DNA of 64,000 nucleotides from Pseudomonas frederiksbergensis (GTDB lineage Bacteria; Pseudomonadota; Gammaproteobacteria; Pseudomonadales; Pseudomonadaceae): NCBI RefSeq assembly GCF_035751725.1, contig NZ_CP142104.1, positions 3,162,001 to 3,226,000 of the forward strand, read 5' to 3'. Shown piece by piece: positions 25,217 to 33,900 of this stretch (position 1 is its first letter; each line of letters starts with the position of its first letter). The notes under the pieces were generated by a model. It saw only the letters and a program-made list of their open reading frames with translations, ran no database searches and was not told where the DNA came from. The position numbers and the translations under genes were made by a program.

Positions 25217-25942
25217 ATGGATTACCGCAAACCCTCCGACCGCAAAAGCATGCATTCGCGCATCGTCCAGGAACTGGGCATGCAGATCGTTTCCGGGCGC
25301 TTCAAGCCGGACGATAAATTGCCCGCCGAGGCCTTGTTGTGCGAAGAGTATGCGGTCAGCCGGCCGGTGCTACGCGAAGCCACGCGCGTGCTGGTCGCCA
25401 AGGGCCTGGTGTATTCGCGTCCTCGCGTGGGCACCGTGGTCAAGGCCCGTCGGGAATGGCACATGCTCGACCCGGACGTGCTGCACTGGTTGATGCAAAG
25501 CAGCCCGCAGAATGAGTTCTTCGGCCTGCTGACCAGCGTGCGCAGCATCATCGAGCCGGCCGCCGCGGCCCTCGCCGCCCAGTTCGCCACCGACGAAGAC
25601 ATCGCCGCCATCAACGAAGCCTACCAGCGCATGGAAGCCGCCCCGACGCCCGAGGCGCTGCTGCAACCGGACCTGGATTTCCATAGCCGCATCGCCGACG
25701 CAACCCATAACGATCTGCTCGCCAACCTCTGCAACATGTTGTCGGTGGCGATCGCCGAAGCGCTGAAGCACTCCAACCAGCGGCCCAACCTGCATGAACT
25801 GGCGATGCCGCGGCACAAGGCGATCCTCACCGCCATCGAGAACCGCGACGCCCTCGGTGCGCGCCACGCCACGCTGGTGCAACTGGACGATGCACGCAGC
25901 GCATTGAACGTGGTGCTGGGCAGCGATACCACCCAGGCCTGA
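25217..25942 (+). CDS. GntR-family regulator, FadR (FCD) subfamily
   Basis: 241 residues from ATG 25217. An N-terminal winged helix (SRIVQELGMQIVSGRFKPDDKLPAEALLCEEYAVSRPVLREATRVLVAKGLV, residues ~12-62) is followed by an all-helical FCD effector domain with metal-binding residues in LDFHSRIADATHN and MPRHKAIL. ATGs at 25154 and 25175 are in frame but lack good ribosome sites, and a TATCAT -10-like box at 25171 suggests they precede the transcript. It probably binds a pentonate or its keto-deoxy product and represses the divergent operons through the two operators at 23175 and 23250. Confidence 0.85.
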   Translation: MDYRKPSDRKSMHSRIVQELGMQIVSGRFKPDDKLPAEALLCEEYAVSRPVLREATRVLVAKGLVYSRPRVGTVVKARREWHMLDPDVLHWLMQSSPQNEFFGLLTSVRSIIEPAAAALAAQFATDEDIAAINEAYQRMEAAPTPEALLQPDLDFHSRIADATHNDLLANLCNMLSVAIAEALKHSNQRPNLHELAMPRHKAILTAIENRDALGARHATLVQLDDARSALNVVLGSDTTQA

Positions 25943-25960
25943 CACAACGCCCGCGCCACC

Positions 25961-25979
25961 GGTGGTATTTATATACCGC
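25961..25979 (+). promoter_or_regulatory. Conserved upstream element of giant gene 1
   Basis: GGTGGTATTTATATACCGC, with an internal GGTA...TACC dyad, lies 76 bp before ATG 26056. The same element, with two changes, stands at 30838-30856, 73 bp before the second giant gene. Conservation at matched spacing suggests an operator or promoter part. Confidence 0.55.
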
Positions 25980-26055
25980 ACGCGGGGAAAGGGAATCCCG
26001 ACACTTGACTCTCGTCGTCATCCCGACGGCCGTGAGTTTTGGAAAAGGATTTCTT

Positions 26056-29000
26056 ATGACCTCGCTCTCAGCAGCTGAAAGCGCCCCCACCTTCGAACAG
26101 AACGTCAGTCAGCAGTTTGCCGGTCGTCCGACCTTCGAGCGGCTTACGCAACAGATGCTCGAACAAGCCATCAAGGCAAGATACCCCTCGCTGGTCATCG
26201 ATCTGGCCCGCACCCACCTGGCTATGCCGGATGCGGCCGCCCAAGGCTGGAGCTTCAAGCCGTTCATGCCTTTGGTGCTCGACTACCTGGCCCTCGGCAC
26301 CCCGTTGGACTTCAGTTCCAACGGCAATTTCGCCTGTTATCTCTCCGACACGATTCCACGCCGCCTCCGGCCCGATGTCGGGAACCTGGACATCAAGGTG
26401 ATTGAAAAGCTGGTGCTCGAGCTGCCTTGGACAGTGCCCATCGGGTTTGGCGACGCATTGGCTCGCTATTGGAATACCGACATCGCCAGCAGCCCCAAAC
26501 CTGACGCCGGTGTTCACAACAGCCGCTGGCTATGGCTTAGCGACTCACTCAAGAACAGGTTGCATATCCAGGGTCTGAAACAGCCGGGATTGTCTGAACC
26601 GGCACGCGAAGCCCTGGACCAGATCGTCCGTTGGCCAGACCGTGGGCAACGCTTCAGCCACAATGTTCCACCGGTCTATGCCTACAGCCTGGCAAGCACC
26701 CTCACCGAGGGCACGTCCAATACCGTGCTGCCCAGCAGCGACATCCTGCTGCTCCACTACACCCAGAGCGGCCTGGTCATCTTGCTGTGCAGCGCCGGCG
26801 GTGCCGTGCAGCCCTTCGACTCGATCGAATCCTTTGACAATCACTGGCGTGCGCAGATCGCCGACCGTTATGTCGTCGACACCATTACCTGCAATCGCTA
26901 CGAGATTGACGGCAACGCCTTCGATACCCAGGCTGCCATGGTATTGGAGCAGCAATTGGTCGACTTGAAGGCGGTCACGTTACCTTCCAGCATTGGCGTG
27001 CACGACCTCAAGGCGCTCTACTGGGAGCTGAGCGATCCAGCTCGGTACTTGCGCGACTTCCTCGATTCTGCCGCAGACACCACGACACAACTCAGGCCGC
27101 TACTTCCCCAATGGCTGAAGAACGCAGCCCTTGCCGATCAGATGAGCTTCCAGCGCTACAGCCTGGCATTGGCCAGCGTGAAGAAACGCGATCAAGGCCG
27201 AGTCCATCTCAACGACATCCGGACCTTCACCGCTGACGCCCTGCTGGCGCGGATGCAGCAAACCAACGACAGCAGCCCTGCCAAGGTCCCATCCCGCTCA
27301 TTTCATCCCGACGATATTGAACTGACGTTCACGGTCTCGGCGGGGTACCCGGGGACCGTGGGTATCAGCGAGAAAAGGACCATGAACCTGACCCAGCTGG
27401 CCATCGACAATCTGATCTCGCGCCCCAGTGGCCATCTGAAGCTCAGCCATCGCCTGGGCCTGGCGTTGCCGGCGTGGTTGACGCCAGACTTGATTACCCG
27501 CACCGGCGGACTGATCGAGCAGGTGGATATCGGTACGGCCTATCCTCGCTACCTGCAACAGGAATTGCTGGGCGACTCGTCGCAAGCGCAGGCACACCAG
27601 CGGATATTTGCCGAACAGATCTCGGCGCACCTGCCGCTCGAAGCGCTGCAAAACACACTGAATCACGAAAACGGCATGACCCGCCAAGGGCTGCGCCGCG
27701 TAGAGGCGGTCCTGCAACCCAACGCCGAGGACCGGCAGGTCGACGGACATCTCGTGGTCATCCGGCACTTGGCCTTCCTGCGCGAGCCCCATGCCCGGCC
27801 CGATGTCGTCGGTAATATGTTCATCATCGAGGCGAAAGACGTCACAGCCGGTCCGCACGTGTTGTATCGCCCGCTCTATGCGCCTGCACTGCTGGAGTTC
27901 CCGACACGCCAGGCACTGTTGCAAGCGGTCGCCAGCGCCGGGGACCTGCAACACAGCGTCCTGACCTGGCTGTCCGATACCGCCCGCCCTATATACGCCA
28001 ACGGTGGCTTCGCCGAGCCGCACATCGTGCGGTTCTTCCAGGGCGACGAATTCAGCGTGCCCGAGAAACCCGCTCCGGCCACGCTCGCCATCAACGGTGG
28101 CGACGATGAACTGTTGCAGTACCTGGCCAATGGCAAGTTGCTGGAGTACCTCTACGGCTGCAATGCCCAAGCCCTGATCACCCAGGCCGACCGCAATTCA
28201 GTCTCCAACAGTGAAAGCCGCTGGGCAGTGCTGCTCAAAGGCGGCAGCCTGCTGTTCAACACGCTGCTGTTTCCGCTGCTGCGCGGCCCGGCCATGGCCA
28301 GCGTCTGGCTGTGGAGCCTGATGGCCAGCGCCAGCCAGGACATCCCAGCGCTGATCAGCGACGATCCGGCGACACGGGAGCTGGCCGCCGTCGACTTCCT
28401 GGTCAACCTGGCCATGCTGGTGAGCCAGCTGTCGTCGGTCCGTGCGCCTTCGCTTGTCCCCGTGTCCGAATCCACCAAGAACCAGGCGTTGCGCGCCCCC
28501 GCCAGGCGCGTTGCCGTTGAGCAATGGCCCAGTCTGTCCCTGCCGAAGATTATGGAGGGCACGGTTGCCTTGCCAGGCGCTGAAATGCCAGGCGCCCTCC
28601 TCGATTTCGATTTCGCCAATGCCCGTGACCGACTGACGCCAGAACAACGTACGCAACTGCGGCGCATGCGAATACCGCGGCCCGCGGTACTGCCGGCACC
28701 CATCGACCAAGGTCCATTCACAGGCCTGTACGTGATCGATAACGCCTGGCACGCGCTGGTTGAAGGTCACCTGTATCGAGTCGACACCGAATCGGACGGC
28801 AGCGTAACGGTCATCGATCCGACCACCACGTCACGCCGGGGACCGTCGTTGCGATCGGATGGCCAAGGTACCTGGTCCATGGATTTGCGCCTGCGCCTGC
28901 GAGGGGGGATGCCGCCCAAGCGCATGGTCGAGCAGCGTCGCCTCAATGCGCAAAGAACAATCGAGCTGATCAATGAACTGGCCGCCTTCACGGCGCAACA

Positions 29001-30738
29001 AAGCAAACAACAAGATGCTTTGGATATCGCCCAGGCGGTCATGACGAGAGTCGAAGGAGGTTCTTATACCGAGGCGCAACGCGCACCGAAACGCAAGGTG
29101 TTCTATGACCTGCTTGTCGAGCAGACCGACGCCTATTTGAAGCTGCTCGACAGCGCACCTGAGCGCGCCAGGCTGGGGATCGCATTACCTTCAGGTAGCC
29201 TTCCTGTACTGATGGAAAACGTCGTTAAAAACGCCCGTAAAGCGTTCCTCGTTAACGAAGCGGAATATGTCGCCATTAATGCAGCCCACCCTCAATTTGA
29301 TCAACCGTCTGCGGTGGTAGAGGCCGTCAGGCAAGATTTTCAAGGCTATGTGAAGTTTCTCGACGCGATCAGCGACATCAATGACCGCAAGGTCCATTGG
29401 CTGGAGCTCAAGGATGAATATCTCAATAAATTGTTGAACCTGGACACTGCAGGCGCGCAGGTATTCGAACGCCTGACCCGAGACCGCCCGCTGGAAGAAC
29501 CCAGTGCAACGGGCACCAAGGCCTTGCAGTTGGCGACTCTTCCGGTGCTGGCAATCAAACACGGCGAATCTGATCTGCCCGACAGCCTGTACCGAATTGT
29601 CCGCCCGCTGGGGAAGCATGTTCGCACCCACTCGGAGCTACGGCTGTACGATTTATCTCCTTCGGATCAGCTTCGAGTACTGGAGAGTTTGACCGAGCAC
29701 TACGGCGAAGCCTTGGATGCACTGCAAGGGATGAAAACCTTATATGCCGAGGATATCCATGAAGCCTATTTCGACAGGCTGGTCGATCTGGTCAAGGGCC
29801 TCTATGAAGAGGTGTCAGGGAAGCTTGCGGCAGAAATCAAACCGCAGCCAAAGCCGAGCAAGCGGCAGCCGAGACGTCCGCAGGTATCGGCGGGGCGCCC
29901 CCGCAAAGAAGTGATCAATACCCGAAACAGCGGTGTGCTGATCGGTGATCTGAAACCGGCCGGCAGCACATTGCCGATCGAGGTCGTCGAGCTGCGCTCC
30001 GAGGTCGATGACCAAGTGATCGCGACCTATTCACGCCATGACGACGTATGGGACGTCGTGGAGGTAGAGCGACCGGCACCCGTGCCAAGAACCCGGGCCA
30101 TCAAGACGATCAAGGGTGATGCGCAAAAACTGCTCGAACAGTTGGATAACCGCCTACGCCGGGCAGAAAGCTATAAAGCACGTTGCCGTCATCCCAAGGA
30201 AATCGAAGAGATCCTGGACAACGAGGCGAGTCGCTACCGCACGCTCTCAGCGGAACTCGACAGGGCTTTCACGGTTTCAGGAACATCCCCCTCCCCGGCG
30301 GATCAAGCCTTGAGCCAGCAATTGTCCCAGGCTATTTCCAGCCTGACCACAAAGGGCGCCGCGCTGCGCACCGAATTGAGCCTGAAATTGCCGCCCACCG
30401 ATGGCAACCTCCGATACCTGTTTGGAAAAAAGCTGATACACGTTGCGCGCCTTGGCGAGCGCAAGGCCTTGAAAGGAACCCGCAAGGATTTCCTCCAGGA
30501 GTACGCCATCAACGACGTTGACGGCTTTCCCCTCTGGTATGCGCATTTTCACTACGAAACGGCCGAGACGCCAAAAGCCGACTACAGCGTCGCGCATCTG
30601 AAAACCAAGGAGCAACGTCGGGAGCACTATCACTCAATGCTGGCCAAGGCTCAGAGCCCCTATGCCGTGGTGAATGTGCACCGTGGTCAGATTGGCAAAT
30701 TCCTGGCGCGCGACAAGTTCTTACCGTTAGCGCCTTGA
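26056..30738 (+). CDS. Giant DUF6543 (dermonecrotic-toxin-like) protein, copy 1
   Basis: 1560 residues from ATG 26056, preceded by AAAAGGA. No signal peptide. The N-terminal ~700 residues match what I know of DUF6543 / ToxA-N proteins: QQFAGRPTFERLTQQMLEQ, LLLHYTQSGLVILLCSAGG, GPHVLYRPLYAPALLEF and HSVLTWLSDTARPIYANGG. A hydrophobic stretch at ~731-757 (LLFNTLLFPLLRGPAMASVW) could insert in a membrane. A variable helical middle (~960-1290) is followed by a basic linker and a conserved C-terminal ~232 residues, rich in histidine near the end (AHFHYETAETPKADYSVAHL, EHYHSML, VNVHRGQIG). Function unknown; a secreted or contact-delivered effector is plausible but unproven. No secretion gene or immunity gene is adjacent. 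Confidence 0.8.
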   Translation: MTSLSAAESAPTFEQNVSQQFAGRPTFERLTQQMLEQAIKARYPSLVIDLARTHLAMPDAAAQGWSFKPFMPLVLDYLALGTPLDFSSNGNFACYLSDTIPRRLRPDVGNLDIKVIEKLVLELPWTVPIGFGDALARYWNTDIASSPKPDAGVHNSRWLWLSDSLKNRLHIQGLKQPGLSEPAREALDQIVRWPDRGQRFSHNVPPVYAYSLASTLTEGTSNTVLPSSDILLLHYTQSGLVILLCSAGGAVQPFDSIESFDNHWRAQIADRYVVDTITCNRYEIDGNAFDTQAAMVLEQQLVDLKAVTLPSSIGVHDLKALYWELSDPARYLRDFLDSAADTTTQLRPLLPQWLKNAALADQMSFQRYSLALASVKKRDQGRVHLNDIRTFTADALLARMQQTNDSSPAKVPSRSFHPDDIELTFTVSAGYPGTVGISEKRTMNLTQLAIDNLISRPSGHLKLSHRLGLALPAWLTPDLITRTGGLIEQVDIGTAYPRYLQQELLGDSSQAQAHQRIFAEQISAHLPLEALQNTLNHENGMTRQGLRRVEAVLQPNAEDRQVDGHLVVIRHLAFLREPHARPDVVGNMFIIEAKDVTAGPHVLYRPLYAPALLEFPTRQALLQAVASAGDLQHSVLTWLSDTARPIYANGGFAEPHIVRFFQGDEFSVPEKPAPATLAINGGDDELLQYLANGKLLEYLYGCNAQALITQADRNSVSNSESRWAVLLKGGSLLFNTLLFPLLRGPAMASVWLWSLMASASQDIPALISDDPATRELAAVDFLVNLAMLVSQLSSVRAPSLVPVSESTKNQALRAPARRVAVEQWPSLSLPKIMEGTVALPGAEMPGALLDFDFANARDRLTPEQRTQLRRMRIPRPAVLPAPIDQGPFTGLYVIDNAWHALVEGHLYRVDTESDGSVTVIDPTTTSRRGPSLRSDGQGTWSMDLRLRLRGGMPPKRMVEQRRLNAQRTIELINELAAFTAQQSKQQDALDIAQAVMTRVEGGSYTEAQRAPKRKVFYDLLVEQTDAYLKLLDSAPERARLGIALPSGSLPVLMENVVKNARKAFLVNEAEYVAINAAHPQFDQPSAVVEAVRQDFQGYVKFLDAISDINDRKVHWLELKDEYLNKLLNLDTAGAQVFERLTRDRPLEEPSATGTKALQLATLPVLAIKHGESDLPDSLYRIVRPLGKHVRTHSELRLYDLSPSDQLRVLESLTEHYGEALDALQGMKTLYAEDIHEAYFDRLVDLVKGLYEEVSGKLAAEIKPQPKPSKRQPRRPQVSAGRPRKEVINTRNSGVLIGDLKPAGSTLPIEVVELRSEVDDQVIATYSRHDDVWDVVEVERPAPVPRTRAIKTIKGDAQKLLEQLDNRLRRAESYKARCRHPKEIEEILDNEASRYRTLSAELDRAFTVSGTSPSPADQALSQQLSQAISSLTTKGAALRTELSLKLPPTDGNLRYLFGKKLIHVARLGERKALKGTRKDFLQEYAINDVDGFPLWYAHFHYETAETPKADYSVAHLKTKEQRREHYHSMLAKAQSPYAVVNVHRGQIGKFLARDKFLPLAP

Positions 30739-30783
30739 TCAAGACGAGAAGCCGCCGTTCCGGGACGGCGGCTTTTGCCTTCA
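30041..30783 (+). repeat. High-identity direct repeat, copy 1 (C-terminal module plus 3' UTR)
   Basis: Bases 30041-30783 match 34951-35693 at a constant offset of 4910. About 25 differences fall in 30041-30444 and none in 30445-30783 (339 bp, hand-aligned). The repeat covers the last ~232 codons, the stop and the terminator, and ends abruptly 7 bp after the T run. Confidence 0.9.
30749..30777 (+). terminator. Rho-independent terminator of giant gene 1
   Basis: Stem GCCGCCGT (30751-30758) with ACGGCGGC (30765-30772), 6-nt loop, preceded by AA and followed by TTTT; 10 bp after the stop. Identical to the terminator at 35659-35687. Confidence 0.88.
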
Positions 30784-30837
30784 TCATCTGCTTGAGCTCT
30801 GCGCCCTAAGCCTGCGCTTCAGCCTCAGCCTCGACAA

Positions 30838-30856
30838 GGTGGTATCTATGTACCGC
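30838..30856 (+). promoter_or_regulatory. Conserved upstream element of giant gene 2
   Basis: GGTGGTATCTATGTACCGC differs from the element at 25961-25979 at two positions and keeps the GGTA...TACC dyad. The sequence from here to the ATG is also recognisably similar to that of gene 1 (CGTCGTC, ATCCCG, GGAAAAGGATTTC), so the second gene has its own promoter region. Confidence 0.55.
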
Positions 30857-30929
30857 CCGCACGAAAAAGGGCAATCGATACTGGTTGCGTCGTCAATCCC
30901 GGCGACCTGAACCAGGAAAAGGATTTCCC

Positions 30930-33900
30930 ATGACTTCGCCTGCTACGGCTGACAGTGCCGCTACGTTTACCCAAACCATCAGCCAACAGTTTGCCGATCG
31001 CCCGACCTTCGAAACAATCGCGCAGCAGCAACTCGAAAAAGCGATCAGGGCACGCTTTCCCACACTGGCCTTTGACCTTCCCACCCTTCAGTTGGCAGTG
31101 CCAAATGAGGCCGGCAATGGCTGGGTTGCCCGACCGTTCACGGCCCTGGTGCTTGATTATCTGGCCTGCGGCACACCCGTTGACTTCAGTTCAAGCGGCT
31201 CGTATGGCTGTTACCTGAGCATCGACTTTCCCAAACGCCTGCGTGACGCCGGCGGCAGGGTCCCGGACACCAGGATGATCGAAGCACTGTTATTCGAACT
31301 GCCCTGGACCCTGCCGATCGCACTGGAGGATGCGCTGACCCGCTACTGGAACGCCGAGATTGATGCCCATGACCATGCCAATCGCTGGCAATGGCTAGGC
31401 GATACGCTCAAGCATATTCTGCATATCCGTGGGCTCCGGCAACCGGGGCTCTCCGAGCCGGAACGCGACGCCCTGGACCAGGTCGCTCGATGGCCGGACC
31501 GCGAATACCGCTTCAGCCACAACAAGTCCCCGGTCTACGCCTATAGCCTGGAAAGCACTATCACCCGGGAAGGCAACAGCACCGTCTTGCCCGCCTCGGC
31601 GATCCTGCTGGAGCACTACACGATTCATGGCCTCGCCATCGTGCTCTGCAGTCCCGGCAACGCTGTGCGGTCCTTCGCGTCGATGGATGAATTCCACGCG
31701 TACTGGACCCGACGCATCGCCGACCGCTATGTCGTCGATACCGTCAGGTGCCAGCGCTACGAAATCGGCGGTAATGCCTTCGACACCCAGGCCGGCATGC
31801 TATTGGAACAACAACTGACCGACCTGCGCTCGGTGAAGTTGCCCTCCAAGATCGGTTGGCCAGACCTGAAAAAACTGTATGCCGACCTGAGCGATCCCAC
31901 CCGATACCTGACCGACATTCCACAACCCACGCCACAGGCCGCGCAGCAAATGGCTGCCTTGCTGCCCGAATGGTTAAAGACAGCGCCCCTCGGGGACCAG
32001 ACAACATTCCAGCACTACAGCCTGGCGCTGGCCGGTGCCAAGCAACGCAGCGATGGGCTGACCTTCCTCAGCGACATCAAGGACATCCGGACGTTTGCCG
32101 TAGACGCCCTGTCCCGCCGCCTGCAGCAGGCCAACGACAGCAGCCGGGCGAAGGTCCCGGCCAGCCACTTTCACCCTGACGATGTGACGCTGACCTACAC
32201 CGTCGCCGCCGGATACCCGGGCGCCGTCGGCATCAGCGAACCCAGGGACATGAGCCTGACCACCCTGGCGATCGATAACCTGGTCGCCCGGCCCAGCGGG
32301 CGGGTAAGGCTCAGCCACCGCCAAGGCCTGGCGCTGCCTGAATGGCTGACGAACGATTTCATCACGGGCAAGAACGGCCTGATCGAACAAGTCGACATCG
32401 GCACGACCTATCCTCGATACCTGCAACGACAGCTGCTTGCTGATCTCGACCAAAGGGATGATCGCGAGCGACGGTTCGCCGAACAGATTCCACCCCAGAT
32501 GTTGCTCGAAGCCCTCAAGCAGCTGCATAACCAGGAAAACGGCATGACTCGCCAGGGGCTGGACCTTCTCGAGGCCCTGTTTGCGCCTTCCGTCGAAGAA
32601 CGACAAGTCGATGGCCGCCCCGTCGTGATCCGCCACCTGGCCTTGCAGCGAAAGCCTCACGCGACGCCGGACACCGTGCTCAACATGTTCGTGATCGAGT
32701 CTCAGGATCCGACCCAGGGCCCGCACCTGCTGTATCGACCACTCTACGAAACGTCCTTGCAGCAGTTTTCCTCTCGCCAGGCGCTGCTGGACGCAATCGC
32801 CACCGCCGGATCGCTGCAGGACAGCGTGCTGACCTGGTTGCCCGACTCCGCTCGGCTGGTCTATGCCAACGGCGGGATCAAGGAACCGCATGTCCTGCAG
32901 TTCCATCAGGGCGATGAGTTCGACATTCCCGATAAGCCCGCCCCGGCAACGCTTGCCCTCGACGAGGCCAGCAAGGAACTGCTGCAGTACCTGGGGAACG
33001 GTCGATTGATGCAGTACCTTTATGGCTGCAATGCCCACGCGCTGGTCACCCAAGCCGACCGGAGCTCGGTATCCAACAGCGAGAGCCGCTGGGCATTGCT
33101 GCTCAAGGGCGGCAACCTGCTGTTCAACACCCTGCTGTTCCCGCTGTTACGTGGCCCCGCCATGACCTGCGCCTGGCTGTTCAACTTGATGCTCAGTGCC
33201 CAGAACGACATCCCGGCACTGAGCAGCGACGACCCGGTGACCCGCGAACTCGCTGCTGTCGACCTGCTGCTGAACCTGGCCCTGCTGGCGACACAGACTC
33301 CTTCTTCGCGCGCGCCTGCCCGTGTGCCTGTGTCTGAAACAGCAATGGAGCAAGCGATGCGCCCTCCCGCGCCGCGCATCCCCGCGCAACAGTGGCCCGC
33401 CCCAACCGCGCCGACATTCAAGGAAAGCATCATCGCCTTGCCCGGCGAACTGTCCAAGGCGCCCGGCAAAGCCCTGGATTTCAGCTTCGCCAGCGCCCGC
33501 AATCGCCTGACACCCGAGCAACGAACCCAACTGCAAGGGATGCAGGTGAATCGGCCCGCCAAGCTACCCGAACCCATTACGTACGGACCGCTCAAGGGCT
33601 TGTACGTCATCGGTGCGAAATGGCACGCCATGGTTGAGCGAGCGCTATACCAGATCGACGTGGATGTGGACGACAACGTGAAGATCATCGACCCTCAGGA
33701 CCCGAGCCGCGACGGCCCGATGCTGAAATCCGACGGCCGCGGCAACTGGACCATGGACCTGGACCTGCGCCTTCGCGGGGGCATGCCGAAGAGCCGTATC
33801 CAAGAACTCAAGGACCGGAAGAAAAAGCTCAACAAGGACCTTGACGACTTCCTGGCCAGCCAGGCAAGCCGAGCCGATGGCATTCAAAAAGCCCACCAGA

